Shown: positions 1 through 11,147 of the stretch, one piece after another
Position numbering within the stretch: position 1 is the first letter of the stretch
Layout: each line of letters begins with the position of its first letter
Source: Hemileia vastatrix
Lineage: Eukaryota > Basidiomycota > Pucciniomycetes > Pucciniales > Zaghouaniaceae
Direction of reading: 5' to 3'
NCBI GenBank assembly: GCA_030280995.1
Contig: JASXTE010000004.1
Coordinates: forward strand, 39,302,797 to 39,366,796
Length of the DNA: 64,000 nucleotides
Program-made: the position numbers and the translations under genes
The notes under the pieces: generated by a model
The model's input: only the letters and a program-made list of their open reading frames with translations
What the model was told of the DNA's origin: nothing
Database searches by the model: none

Positions 1-423
1 TTGGTGATGTTTGTAAATGGTAAAATAAATATTTCAATGCTTGATTAAAAATGTAATGCATCCAACTTACCTTTTCTTAAATCAGTGAACAATTATATTG
101 GTTGCTTTTAATGCAAGAGAACCCATGCTTTCAATGAGTCATTTTTATCTTAAATGTAAGAATGGAAGAAAGAAAATCATGATAATGAGAAATATGATAA
201 AATTGTTACTTAATGAATAATCTTCTTTCTCATTCGTCTACTATAAATAGTTTGACCTTCCCACTTTAGCAGATAGCTATATATTATTCACTTTATTTTT
301 CCCCAAGATAACAGACATGTTAACAAGACTATAAACATAGTATCTTTTTTTACTTTAACTTTGATAGGTATAAGTTTTTAAGACTGATTATTTTTCTTTT
401 ATTTTCTTTTATCACAGTTCATT
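1..423. other. A/T-rich upstream sequence, possible promoter
   Basis: No open frame of substance is visible. A TATAAATA string at 242-249 lies about 175 nt before the ATG at 424, so it could be the core promoter of the following degenerate gene. Nothing else is recognisable. Confidence 0.3.
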
Positions 424-2150
424 ATGGATAATAATTTTGAAGGGATGTCTTTTTACCCAACTGATTTCGATTTTTTTCCACCTCAACATACTAATACTGG
501 AAATACTCCACCACCACCCGCTGCTGATCCACCTCCAGATGCATCTCAATCTGTACCGCCTAATCCTAACCCACCACCTAATCCCAATCCAGGCCAAGAG
601 TCTCATGCAGAACCAAGAAATTTTAATCCCAATCATCCTTCTGCTCCTGAAAGTGCTGATCAGCATGCAGATCAGCTAGGAAGGGATTGGGCTAGTAAAG
701 TATTGAGGGAATTTTTTGGAGACCAATCATCATCTGCTCATCCTAAACAAGGAGCAAGCACAAGTGGAGCTGGTAAGTCAAATTTGTAGTGTATTCTTTT
801 ATTTAAAAATAACCAATTTAATTAACTTATTTTAATTGTTAGTGAATCCCTCAATCATTATGGGTATCAGTGATTACCACAGACTCAATTCAGCAGAGTC
901 TCATGAAGGAGAATGGGGATTAAGGACTGTAAGAGGCTTAGTTAGAAGGAATGATGTTCCCAGGAGCTTGGACAGTCTAAATAGAAATATTTACCACTTT
1001 CTGAAGAATTGTCTTGGGGGACCAACACAAATAGCAAAATATCCTGCAAGCCCAACACCTTTGGAAATTTAAAATTGGAAAGCTTGGAACCAATTCAAAC
1101 TGTCCTAAACCAAGTCCAATCTTCTAACCGTGCTAATTCTGCAGCTGATTGAAAATTTATGATAACCAATTCTATAGCCTTCTTGCGATCCAAAATTCGA
1201 CTACCCAAAGTTTTTCCAGCACCTGAGCCTCAAGGACTAAAAGGAGGAGCACCTATCCCACTTTCTGTCAAAAAAAACTTAGAGTGTGAATTGCAAGAAA
1301 AAGGTTTTCGGAAATTTGCCTTTGATGGGACTTGCCATGATTTTTTGGAATCAACTTGGAATCAACTCATGGGAAGCATAGTATGCCATCACTGTACCAG
1401 GTGGCTCACCACCTTGAATACAATCAACCAGTCAAAGCTTCAGTTCACTCAATGTGTTATTGATAAATGGCTATGTAATAAGGGGAAGGAGATGATAAGG
1501 TTGTTTGGGAAAGAAGAGGAAAGGGTGGAAAGAGAAAAGATGGAAAAGAGGGCAAGGGAAAAAGTAAAACGTTATTGGACCAAGGTAAGTTTTTTTTACT
1601 TTGCTTTTTGTTATTATGAAGCTGATTTAGTTGGAATTCAGATTGCTAGTGCACGCTAAAAGTTAGCAAGAGATCTCTGCAGTGATGTGCCAGGTTTTGT
1701 TGTGCTTTTTCATGATACTAGGTGCATCTCTGATATCGAGGAAGGCCCACCACCAGCCCCAACTGCACCCATCTGAGCTATTCCTGGATGGCAAAATCCT
1801 GAACTCAATGATTTGTTTAAAAAATGGATAAGATGACAAAGGATTTAGCCCATACACCAGCTCAAAGAAAATCAGCATCAAAAACATATTCATGGTCATC
1901 AGAAAGGACAGTTGCACAAGATGGTATATTCAATGTTCGCAAATACCTCCCCAAGAATTGCTATTCAGTAACATTTTTGGCAGGATTATCTGTGAATGAA
2001 CGTGAGTAACTTGGGGTTGGAGCTGATATTGATCTGGTAAAGATTAGGGAATCAATTGATACAGCATCAACATCATCATAACTTAGGTATAACGGTGATC
2101 TTCTGTGAGATATAGCTATCTTATATTGAATTTTATGTATTCTGTTATTT
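424..2150 (+). pseudogene. Degenerate multi-exon gene, uncharacterised family
   Basis: Exon 1 starts at ATG 424. It encodes an acidic N-terminus, then a Pro/Asn-rich low-complexity stretch, and ends at a GTAAGT donor (773). The intron (773-842, 70 nt) ends in TTGTTAG. Exon 2 joins in frame and begins NPSIIMGISDYHRL. A frameshift near 1065 and a TGA near 1150 lead into a long frame at 1159-1584, with a Lys/Glu-rich helix just before another GTAAGT (about 1584). Further pieces follow to about 2090, for example DVPGFVVLFHD and NVRKYLPKNCYSVTFLAGLS; they are separated by a TGA at about 1776 and a frameshift near 1825. Amino-acid usage is protein-like throughout, so this was a real gene of roughly 500 codons, now dead. 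I do not recognise the family. A transposon accessory gene or a rust-expanded gene family is possible. Confidence 0.55.
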
Positions 2151-2707
2151 TTCAAAGAAACTTAGTAAATGTTATGAGGTGTTGAGAGAGATTAAAATTT
2201 TATTTAAGAAAAAAAATAATGTATGAGATATAAAAATGTCTTTTCAACAAATTGATGGTCCATACCTCTTTATGTCACATTTATGTATCCATATTAATTT
2301 CGATCGAAATTAATGTTGACCAATACATAGTGAATACATGCTATGCCACTTACACTTGCAAGGCATAGCTACCATAAAATATGACAGTATCAAAATTAAT
2401 TTTGATAAAAATCAATGAGTATGTTACTCATGAATTTCTGGAGTCAACTGCATACTTTTATGCATGGTGCCTTTCCAAAATTAATTTCGATCAAAATTAA
2501 TTTTGATACTGGCATATTGAATGGTGGCTGTTCCTGGAAAGTGTAAGTGGCATAGTGTGTATTCATTATGTATTGGTCAACATTAATTTTGATCAAATTT
2601 AATATTGACATTTCCATATTGAATCCAAACGAGCAAACAACCTAAAAAATTCTTCATAAAACTGCTCATTAATTTTGATCTAAATTAGGGTTGACCATAT
2701 ACAAATT

Positions 2708-2790
2708 AGGAGGTGTCAGTTCTGGCAAATCCACACTTACAAATCTGCACTTAAATTTGACCAAATCCGCACTTAAATAAGTGCGGATTT
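2708..2790 (+). repeat. Left TIR plus subterminal hairpin
   Basis: The TIR matches the inverted right end over about 32 bp with two mismatches. Just inside it, AAATCCGCACTTA (2763-2775) and its exact complement (2778-2790) form a 13-bp hairpin with a 2-nt centre. Confidence 0.8.
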
Positions 2791-3014
2791 CCAAATCACA
2801 CTAGCCCCAATACTGGTGGATTTCAAAATTAAATAAGTCACTTATTTCACTCAAATCCGCACTTTCTCAACCAAAAGTGCTGATTTCACCATCAAGTCCC
2901 ATTTCACTGATTTGTCAGCATCATCCCATTCATACGCAGCACTCCGCAGCATAACACTTCATAACTCAAAACATCGTACATAACTTACGTCTTCATATCA
3001 TATCATATAAGAGT

Positions 3015-3675
3015 TATGCCTTCCTCACTTTCAAATCGTGATAAATTACATAAAGCAATGACTTTCATGGCTCTTGGACTCTGATTCCGATTCTGGTTCT
3101 GATCTAGAAGAAGATTTTGTCTTTTTATCAAAATGGCCATGAAATGTTACCTTCTTCCCAGAAAGCCTCAAGTACTTCATACCTCCAAGTACACCATCCA
3201 AACACTTCTTAACCTATCTACACCCAGTTTTAGACAGCTGTTCGGGACTTCTCAGGAATGTTTCCTTAAATTGCTTGATCTTATTCAGGATCATCCCATA
3301 TTTCACAATAATTCTCAAAAAGAAAAAGGACATCCTTCAATTCAATTGGCCATCACATTATGTTGTTTCGGTTCAAATGGTAATGGAGCCGCTTTGAAAA
3401 GTTTAGAAAATGTCTTTTATTTAGGGAATGGTTCAGTTAACACTTATACCAAACAATGTATCACTGCCATCAACTCCTTGGAATCTCAACTTCTGACCTG
3501 GCCAACAAAAGAAGAGCAACTTGAATCATCTCAGGTTATGCAAGCAGAGGGCTTCCCAGGATGTATTGGTTTTGTTGATGGTACTACTATTCCTTTGAGC
3601 CAGAAACCTGCTCAAGGTGGAAACAATTACTTTCACATCCTTGTCAAAAATTTTCACCAAAATATTTACAATTAA
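3015..3675 (+). pseudogene. Harbinger/PIF-type DDE transposase, N-terminal half
   Basis: The start is at ATG 3015 (MPSSLSNRDKLHKAM). Two frameshifts, near 3077 and 3137, split an acidic Asp/Ser stretch from the main open frame at 3133-3675. That frame carries a helix-turn-helix region (GSNGNGAALKSLENVFYLG) and the first catalytic block of the DDE_Tnp_4 family, with GCIGFVDGTTIPL holding the first Asp. Homology stops after GGNNYF (about 3635). The second Asp and the Glu are absent, so this fragment cannot catalyse transposition. These transposases cut at the element's own TIRs, which here lie at 2708 and 6164. Assignment by motif is firm; the inactive status is clear from the sequence. Confidence 0.8.
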
Positions 3676-4178
3676 AAAAATTCTATATCTGTTTTAAAAA
3701 ATTTGCAATACTCTCCCCTGCATTTTATTGAAGAAAGGGATGGATATCACCAAAATTTTTCTAAGTCATCAATTTCACATGTCAGATTTGAAAATTTAAC
3801 AATACCCCCCCTGCATTTTATTGAAGTAAGTGGTGGAAGTCATCTAAATTTAATATAATTACATAAATTATTAAATAAATATCTAATATATATCAATTTC
3901 CCTAGTTTAAAGTAATGAAAATCCCTCAAGCCAAAATGCAGATCAAATCTAGAAACAAAAGTTTGGGACTTTCTACAGGTATAGGCTAGAGAAACCCCAT
4001 GAAATAAATAAATGTTATCATGATTACCTTTTATACAACACAAGGTCGTGGGCCCATTACTTTAGTTGAGGAAATTGATACATAAAAAATATTTATTAAA
4101 AATTTATGAAAAAATATAAAATTTTCAACAACAACTCTAATCCCCATACTTTTTGGATCTAGAAAAAGTTTTTTTAAA

Positions 4179-4760
4179 TCAATTAACTTTACCTTCTTTC
4201 ATTACCTTATTGATTCTTTGAATCAACTTATGACTGATTTTAAATGAGCAACCAAAATGTGTTAAATCTTGACAGGATTCCAAACCAGGAGGAGCTTTGG
4301 TCGTTTGATGATTATCCTTAGAAGAATTCCAAATAGTTTCGATGATACCATTTCCCAAACCAAAATCAATGATGCACCGGTGGTCTGGAAAATATAAACC
4401 ATGTCATTTGATTTTAGCTGGAGATGGTATTGGTTGGCCAGTAATTGGTTTGATATATGAGAATATACCAAAAGTAAGAAAATTGGCATCATTCTTATCA
4501 ATATGAATCCTATTGTGGAATCCAGAATGAGTGATAATAACATTAGAGAATAAAAGATATTCGTGGCTGATATCTTCCCATTTGGAGTCACACCAATTCG
4601 GTATTCCAACTTTGGTTGCAAGTTCATGATTTTTTTCAAATGCTTTATTACAGTGCTTTTTGAGTCAAAGAGCAAGAAAAGAGTTAAAGGAAGGTAGAGT
4701 GTCCCATAAGCAAAAATCTTCATCTTTTTGAGCTTTAGTGATATTCGTGAGCAACAAATA
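4179..4760 (-). pseudogene. TET/JBP-like 2OG-Fe(II) dioxygenase relic 1
   Basis: One reverse-strand frame reads through about 190 codons with two TGA codons (4665-4667 and 4404-4406). Motifs fit the basidiomycete TET/JBP-like dioxygenases: HIDKNDANFLTFGIF carries the HxD iron ligands (His codon 4503-4505), the central block RCIIDFGLGNGIIETIW follows, NHQTTKAP carries the probable distal His, and HFGCSFKIS ends the fold. This class oxidises 5-methylcytosine or thymine in DNA using 2-oxoglutarate. The domain lies inside the Harbinger-like element, opposite to the transposase. One of the stops falls where Trp or Arg is expected. The family call is from memory of the motif pattern and needs a profile search. 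Confidence 0.65.
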
Positions 4761-4856
4761 TATGCCTAGATAATAATCATATAAGAGTTTTAGAATCCTT
4801 ATCCTCTAAATATGCAATATAAAAATGTGAAATAAGACAAGTGAAATTTGGAAAAA

Positions 4857-5166
4857 AGGCTCAACTTCAAAGGTCAAAATCTCAGCAACCACTGAACCTA
4901 ATTCAAACCTGTTTGTGGGAAGTGAAAGATATGCTTTAGTAGAATCTTCAGAAAAAGTAAATGTGATTTAAATAAACCTAACCCTAATTTGTTACATAAA
5001 AAAATTAAATAAATATTTAAATTGGGAAAAAAAAGGCTCAACTTTAATGGTCAATATCTCAGCAACCACTAAATCAAATTCAAATCTGTTTGTAGGAAAT
5101 GAAAGGTAGCCTTCAGGAGATACTTCAGTAAAAATAAAATTAGATTTGAATAAACCTAACCCTAAT
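4857..5166 (+). repeat. Tandem duplication inside the Harbinger-like element
   Basis: About 132 bp at 4857-4988 recurs at 5034-5166 with moderate divergence. Shared phrases include AAGGCTCAACTT, ATCTCAGCAACCACT and AATAAACCTAACCCTAATT. The second unit and the sequence after it, to about 5960, reappear at 21425-22265. The rest of the element (5170-6110) shows only A/G-rich non-coding DNA. Confidence 0.7.
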
Positions 5167-6116
5167 TCCGAGTCTGATTTTCAAAATTTTACAAAAACTT
5201 GAAAAGTGGTAATGAAGATGAGATCAAAAGGAGTTTTATAAGTTCACCATTATCCATATAAGAGTCATACATATATTTAAGTATGAAGTTTTCATAAAAG
5301 GAATGAGATATAATATAGGCATGAAAAAAAGGAGATGAAACTTACCTTTATTGAAAAGTAGGAAAAATAGAGTGAGAAAGATTGATGTTGGAATTGTGGG
5401 GAAATTGAATATGGAGTAAGTGAAATGCATAAAGAATGTGAAATGTATGTGTTTCAATGAAATGGAGCCAAAAAAAAGTGAAATAAGGGAAAGGGGGGAT
5501 AATGACAATGCCAAGGAGGGATGAAGAGTAGGGTGATGGAGCTAAAAAAGAAAGTAAAGAGGGAGAGAAAAAAAAGGTTAATTATACCATTGAAATCCAA
5601 AATAACCACTTACAAAAAAAATTTAGATAAAAAAATAAAATAAACAGAAAAGAACAAAAAAATTATAATTAGTAATCAAAAAATCAAAAAAAAGAATAAA
5701 GTGACTTACCTGGAGAGATGAGATGACAAAATGAATGAAACCAAATTGTTTGAGGGATGTTGGAGGAGAATAGGAAAAGGATATGAGGGATGAATGGAAA
5801 AAAAATCACTGACAAAATATGCAATTTCATGTTGAGCTGGTGAAAGAAAACCAATGAGCCATCCAAAAAAAAGATTTTCACCGTAAATTCCAAAAAAAAT
5901 GAATATGCAACAAACCAAAATACCAACCCGAGTGAATGAAGTACACAAAGAGGACATTTGGAGAGTACAAAATGGTATGGGAAAGAAAGGGATGATGTGG
6001 CCAACATGTGGTTTTGAAAAAAAAATCACAAAAAAAGTGCTGATTTGAGGTCAGAACTGACACCCATTTTTGAAATATGTGACTTTTTTGCAAAATTTAA
6101 GTGCTGATTTGGTTTG

Positions 6117-6164
6117 AAATCCGCACTTAAGTTAAGTGCAGATTTGCCAGAACTGACACCCCCT
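6117..6164 (-). repeat. Right TIR plus subterminal hairpin
   Basis: This is the inverted counterpart of the left end. AAATCCGCACTTAA (6117-6130) pairs with 6132-6145 with one G-to-A mismatch, so the hairpin is part of the terminal structure at both ends. Confidence 0.8.
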
Positions 6165-7699
6165 ATTTAATGGTAGTTATATCTGGTGTGTGTAAGTTGT
6201 AAAGCTTGTGTTCAATGTGTATTGGTCAACATTGATTTTGATTGAAATTAATATTAATGTGTAAATGATATATACATGCTCAATATGCATTGTAACATGT
6301 TTACTTAAGAATAGAGGGCCCTACTTTTCATCTTACAGAAAAATGCTTGGTGGAATGTCAAATTCTACTTTAATTAAAATTAATGTTGACATTTTACCAT
6401 GCATAACAGTAAGAAAATGACTGCATAAATTGATGATAATCATGAACCTTAATTTTGATTGAAACTAATGTTGCAAAATTCAGATTGAATAAAATCTATG
6501 CCACTTACACTAGCCAGGCATATTTACTATTTATTATGTATTAGTCGACATTAATTTTTATAGAAATTAATAAGGATATGTAAATATTATATTTACCCTC
6601 AACATGTATAGTAAATTTCAATACTTAAGAATACTTGCTGTCCTTTACATGTAATGCAAAAAAGCATTATATCATTTCAACATTAATTTTGATCAAAATT
6701 AATGTTGGCATGCCATTATGCATTGAAACAACTAACTGACTGACAAAGTTCATGATCAAAATGCTCATTAATTTTGATCAAAATTAATTTCAACCAATAC
6801 ATATTGAATATAAGCTATCTCCATTTACTCAGACCAGATATAACTACCATTCAATATGTATATGGTCAGCCTTAATTTAGATCAAAATTAATGGGCAGTT
6901 TTATGAAGAATCTTTTGGGTAGTTTGCTGGTTTGGATTCAATATGCAAATTTCAATATTAATTTTGATTGAAATCAATGTTGACCAATACATAATGAATA
7001 CACACTATGCCAATTTCACTTTCCAGGCATAGCTACATGCAATATGGAAGTATCAAAAGTAATTTTGATTGAAATTAATGTTGGAAAGGCACCATGCATA
7101 AAAATAAGCAGTTGACTCCAGAAATTCATGATTTTCATGCTCATTAATTTTGATCAAAATTAATTTTTGATACTGGCATATTTAATGGTAGCTATGCCTG
7201 GCAAATGTAAGTGGCATAGCATGTATTCACTATGTATTGGTCAAAATTAATTTCGATCAAAATTAATATGGACATGGACTATGCATAAAATTCCAATAAG
7301 TATAGGTAAGCTAAGTAGTTGGATTAACTGGTTTGATCAAGTACACAATATAAAAATTTATGTTTCAATGCCTTGGTTAATTTCGATAGAAATTAATTTT
7401 AAGCCATTCATGTTGAATTTTATCTATGTCTGTGTAGTCCATGTGACATGGCTTGTATTCAATATGCAGGGGTCTACATTAATTTCGATCAAAATTATGA
7501 GGTTCATTGCCTCATAATTTTTTTGGTTTCTGTCAGGGTTCCATGCATGGTGCCATATGATACTTGTTAATTCCTATCAAAATTAAATTCAACACCAATA
7601 TATTGAATACAATCCATGGCACTTACAGTACTTGGTCATAGCTAAAATTCAATATGCCAGTCTCAAAATTAATTTCGATAGAAATTAATCAGGATCCAT

Positions 7700-8727
7700 G
7701 AGGTTTATCAATAGTGTATGAGTTAAGTTTCAAGTCATATGTTTCATCATTTTCTTGCACCCATTTCTAGGTGATCTCAACAATTTTTTTCAAGTTTTAT
7801 TATATTAATCAAAACTGAGGTAAGTTGTGAAAAACTAGCTAATCCAAATCTCAAATTGAATACTAATGTTTTAATAATTTTGAATGTTGTTTAAGGTATT
7901 TCATTGGGTGATTCATAATAATATTTTATCAACTTAGTAGTCCTATAACGTTTGAAAAGTAACATTATTTGTATAGTTAGGAACAACAATGCAATATCTT
8001 GTGCAGACTAAGATATATTGTAAAATAAAATTATTCAATTTTTTTCCCCCTTAGTTGTATCCAAGTTTATCAATGGTTTGGTCACTGGGCCCACACCCTA
8101 GCCCGACACTCCTCCTGTCACTTAAAAAACAAATTCTTATCTTAAATTCTAATGTTACCAATTTTATATTTATAATTCATTTCTTTTTTGGTGAGGCATA
8201 TCAGTATATTTGTGAATATCTCATTGTCATCTGAAAGTAAATTTAACAAATAGTTTTAAAGCATTATCCTTTTTTTCATATAATATACTAATTAAGTTTA
8301 TTTCCATTGTTTAGGAGTAAATTCTAATTTAAAAAATTTTGTATTTACCAGTGGCAATTCGCATATGGGATATACATTTTTTATTATTTGTTTTTCACAC
8401 TAAAAGTCCCCAAAGAATTCCTAGTGTTTTCTATTAGCTACATCAAATTTCGCTTCAATATAAACAGATTATGATATAGCATGTTACTTAGTTTACCCCA
8501 CTATGAATAATACATGTTAAAAAAAGCTCAAATAATATATAATCCCCCTCTTTATGTTTTATGTCTCTTTCATCCTCACTTTAATTTTAATCTTATTCAA
8601 TTTTTTATCCTAATAAATTATCAACTTCAATTTTCTAGAATAGAGTTTCATATAATTATTCATCATATTATATCATAATTTTTTGATATTGAGTACTTTT
8701 TTTTAATATTCATTAATCAATATGTCT
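7700..8727. other. No recognisable feature
   Basis: A/T-rich DNA without a credible open frame. One short G+C-richer patch (8075-8125) has no identifiable structure. Confidence 0.5.
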
Positions 8728-11147
8728 AGTATTCAAAATCTTACACCTCCACTTTCTATGTGTATCATTTTCCTCTCTCTTAATTTATATATTTCACTTA
8801 TGTTCTATATCTTTTTTTTCAAAAAATTGATTTTCCAGCGCCCGAATGTTTTCCATCCCACTCTCAGATTGATACTTGCTTTGAAGATTTTGAGCTTGCA
8901 CCATGTCTTCCACATGGCATGGCACCTAACCCTCCTGTACTTATCAATGAGAGGCAGGAAATAACGAGAGTTCAGTATCACAATTTACTTGAATTGGCTA
9001 GAGATAAAACAGAAGAACTTGTCAAGATCCTTAACAATAATCCTTCTCCTTCATATTTATCTAACCCTTGTAACGACTTACTCCAATATGTGAAAAGCCT
9101 TGAAAAATGTATGTTCTTCACTTTTTTTGTCTCCTTTTAAATTAGTAGATAAGATTATTAATATTTTTTTTCTTCATATATATTTGTAGCTTACAAGGAG
9201 GGTGTGATTCCTTCTGATGAAGTCATTGTCATTAGGGATGATGATGAGACAGATGAACCATCAGCTTCAACTCATGCTTCAACTTCTAAGGAATATCTTG
9301 AAACACCTGTTATCCGCTCCAAGAAAAAGAAATTATCCCAAGGCTCCTCTTTTGTTCGACGTATTAAACAGGCTTCAGCTAAAGATTTTTCTGATGTATC
9401 AAATAATAAATCTCAAAAAAAAAAGCAAAGGCTTTAGTAATGAGTATATTCTTGTTTCCTTTTTTTTTATTGTTATTCTTTTATCTTTAAAATTATATCA
9501 TATATCTCTTTTATTGCTTACATATTGTACTTTTTATCTTTCTTTTGATATTTTGTACCAGAAACTCACCTACTGTAGATTGTTCCATCCATAAACGCCC
9601 TCTCCCTGATGAAGATGATGAAAAGAGCAATGAAAATAGCAATGATGAGCTGTCAGAATATGATGCTATGCTTGCTCATCAAAACAATCAAACTTTAAAA
9701 TCTTCTTCAAGACATGACAATATGTTTGATAAATATGATGATTCAAACAGCTCATCACCAAATTCCTTCATTTCTAAGAAGCAATACCCACCAACTCCTA
9801 AATTACCTACTTTGACCTCTTTGAAAGCTTCTCTACCAATGAAATCAACTCCAATCAATATATCAAACAAACCTCTAACTTATTCACCCTCAGTTCTAAA
9901 AGACTCTGATTTGCAGGATGAATTCTGTAAAATTCATAAATTTTATAAAGGTAGAATCAGCACAGCAAAGGTCCTTAGGTCGTGGTTGGAAATTGTTACT
10001 CTTCTCGAATTATGCTCTTCTACTTCTTCCCAAGAACCCATGTTAAATATTCCAATGTTTACTTTTCATTGGGAAAAATCTTGTGGAGAAGATTGGCTTT
10101 CAAAACTTACTGAGTTATGTAAGTTACCATAATTTTTAATCTTAAATTTTTTCTTTTACTTATTTTTTTTCCTTTTGTAGCAAATATTTTTTTTAGAGAT
10201 TGATAGCTCACAGCTATGGGTACTCGATAATATTGATTTCAAAAAAATGGAAGATTTATGTGATCCTGATGGTTTAAATACTGAAATTCTTTCCTCAACA
10301 AAGAAAACGGATCACCCTGAATCCAATCTTATCCAAATGCTCATGAGATTAATGATCCCAAGTGATCACTGCTGTTCTTCATAGGTATCTCTTATATCAT
10401 CTTCACTTTATCTGACCGCACATGAATTCAGCCAGCTTCCATCACATCAAAACATTAACTCAGATTGTCCAATTGAACGTTGTCTTCAGCTTCTAGCTCA
10501 CCTTTCAAATCTGAAGAGGCCAATTCCTGATGGCTTAGAAGTTGGTCCCACTGCACTTCAAACCTGTGATATATCAATGTCAACTCTTCTTCAAATCAGC
10601 AACATTATCATTGATATAATTATGTCAATTATTATTCTTAAATCAAAATATTGTGCTACAAAAATATCAAGTGACAAGACTAGAAAAGCTCAACAATTGA
10701 GTCAGAAAAACGAAAATACTCAACTTACTATAATGGAGCAGAAACAAAAGGCTGCGCTAAACAAGATAAATTCTGAATACTCCCACCACCGATATCAATC
10801 TTTCACATTCTATATAATCTATGGTGTCTGTGCTTTATTTCTGAGCTCTCAAGATCATAGATTGGCTTCAGCAGCTGATTTCTTGGAGCTGATATCAGAA
10901 ATTAAGTTCCTTAATTTACATGAAAAAAAATCATTTGATGGAAGAAATAATTTGGAAAAATTTAAATAACTATATTTTAACATTAATAAAAACTTTTATA
11001 GGCAAGTGTGATCCATTTCCTTTAAACTTTGATACCCCAAGTCCTCCAGGAATTTCTAGGGCTATTTCTGCAGAATTTATTAATCACTGGAGCTTCATTC
11101 AGCCAGTATCACCTTTTTTTTCTAAATATAGCCTTTCAATAAATTAA
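8728..11147 (+). pseudogene. Decayed six-exon gene of unknown function
   Basis: The start ATG is at about 8722. Exon 1 is short and ends at 8761. Intron 1 (8762-8838) ends TTTTCCAG. Exon 2 (8839-9108) reads CFEDFELAPCLPHGM and then a helical LARDKTEELVKILNN. Intron 2 (9109-9189) ends TTTGTAG and joins in frame to an acidic/Ser-rich, Lys-rich exon 3 (9190-about 9437). Exon 4 (about 9570-10118) has an acidic KRPLPDEDDEK stretch and a folded-looking segment around HKFYKGRISTAKVLRSWLE. Exon 5 (about 10196-10969) carries a TAG at about 10382. Exon 6 (about 11003-11147) ends SKYSLSIN. The exon 3/4 and 4/5 joins do not splice cleanly in frame, probably through changes in A and T runs. It converges on the TET/JBP-like gene downstream. 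The family is not recognised; it could be cargo of a larger transposon. Confidence 0.5.

Larger units (their letters stand above)
2708..6164 (+). mobile_element. Harbinger-like DNA transposon remnant, composite
   Basis: Terminal inverted repeats of about 32 bp begin AGGRGGTGTCAGTTCTGGC at 2708 and, inverted, at 6164. The flanking 3-bp ATT at 2705-2707 and 6165-6167 is a target duplication. The inverted paralogue of the surrounding repeat (around 6850-6870) shows the same sequence uninterrupted with a single ATT, which confirms the insertion site. The interior holds the N-terminal half of a Harbinger/PIF transposase on the plus strand, a TET/JBP-like relic on the minus strand, and an internal tandem duplication. 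The second half of the transposase is missing, so it is not autonomous. Confidence 0.75.
2293..7690. repeat. Array of ~95-bp-spaced palindromes (split by a transposon)
   Basis: About 20 copies of a near-perfect palindrome, core TTAATTTYGATCRAAATTAA, recur here. Approximate positions are 2293, 2392, 2480, 2580, 2667, then (after the inserted element) 6230, 6370, 6450, 6550, 6681, 6766, 6870, 6955, 7050, 7142, 7243, 7376, 7480, 7570 and 7665. Spacers of about 70-80 bp are themselves related in both direct and inverted orientation. For example, 2284-2707 is an inverted copy of about 6845-7269. Recurrent spacer phrases include GTTGACCAATACATA and GGCATAGCTACCAT. The copy at 2293-2314 is a perfect 22-bp palindrome. 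The block may be a satellite, a foldback element or a transposon's binding-site array; which one is unknown. Confidence 0.8.

Noticed and set aside
4262..4723. 153-codon reverse ORF starting MKIFAYGTLYL
   Set aside because: Wrong frame; the frame with dioxygenase motifs overlaps it and is interrupted by two TGA codons.
5236..6093. Several reverse-strand ORFs of 70-107 codons
   Set aside because: Phe/Ser/Leu-rich readings of A/G-rich non-coding DNA; the repeated copy at 21.4-22.3 kb does not preserve them.
2293..7690. Regular spacing suggested a CRISPR-like array
   Set aside because: Repeats are palindromes with related spacers in both orientations, in a fungal transposon context; no cas genes.
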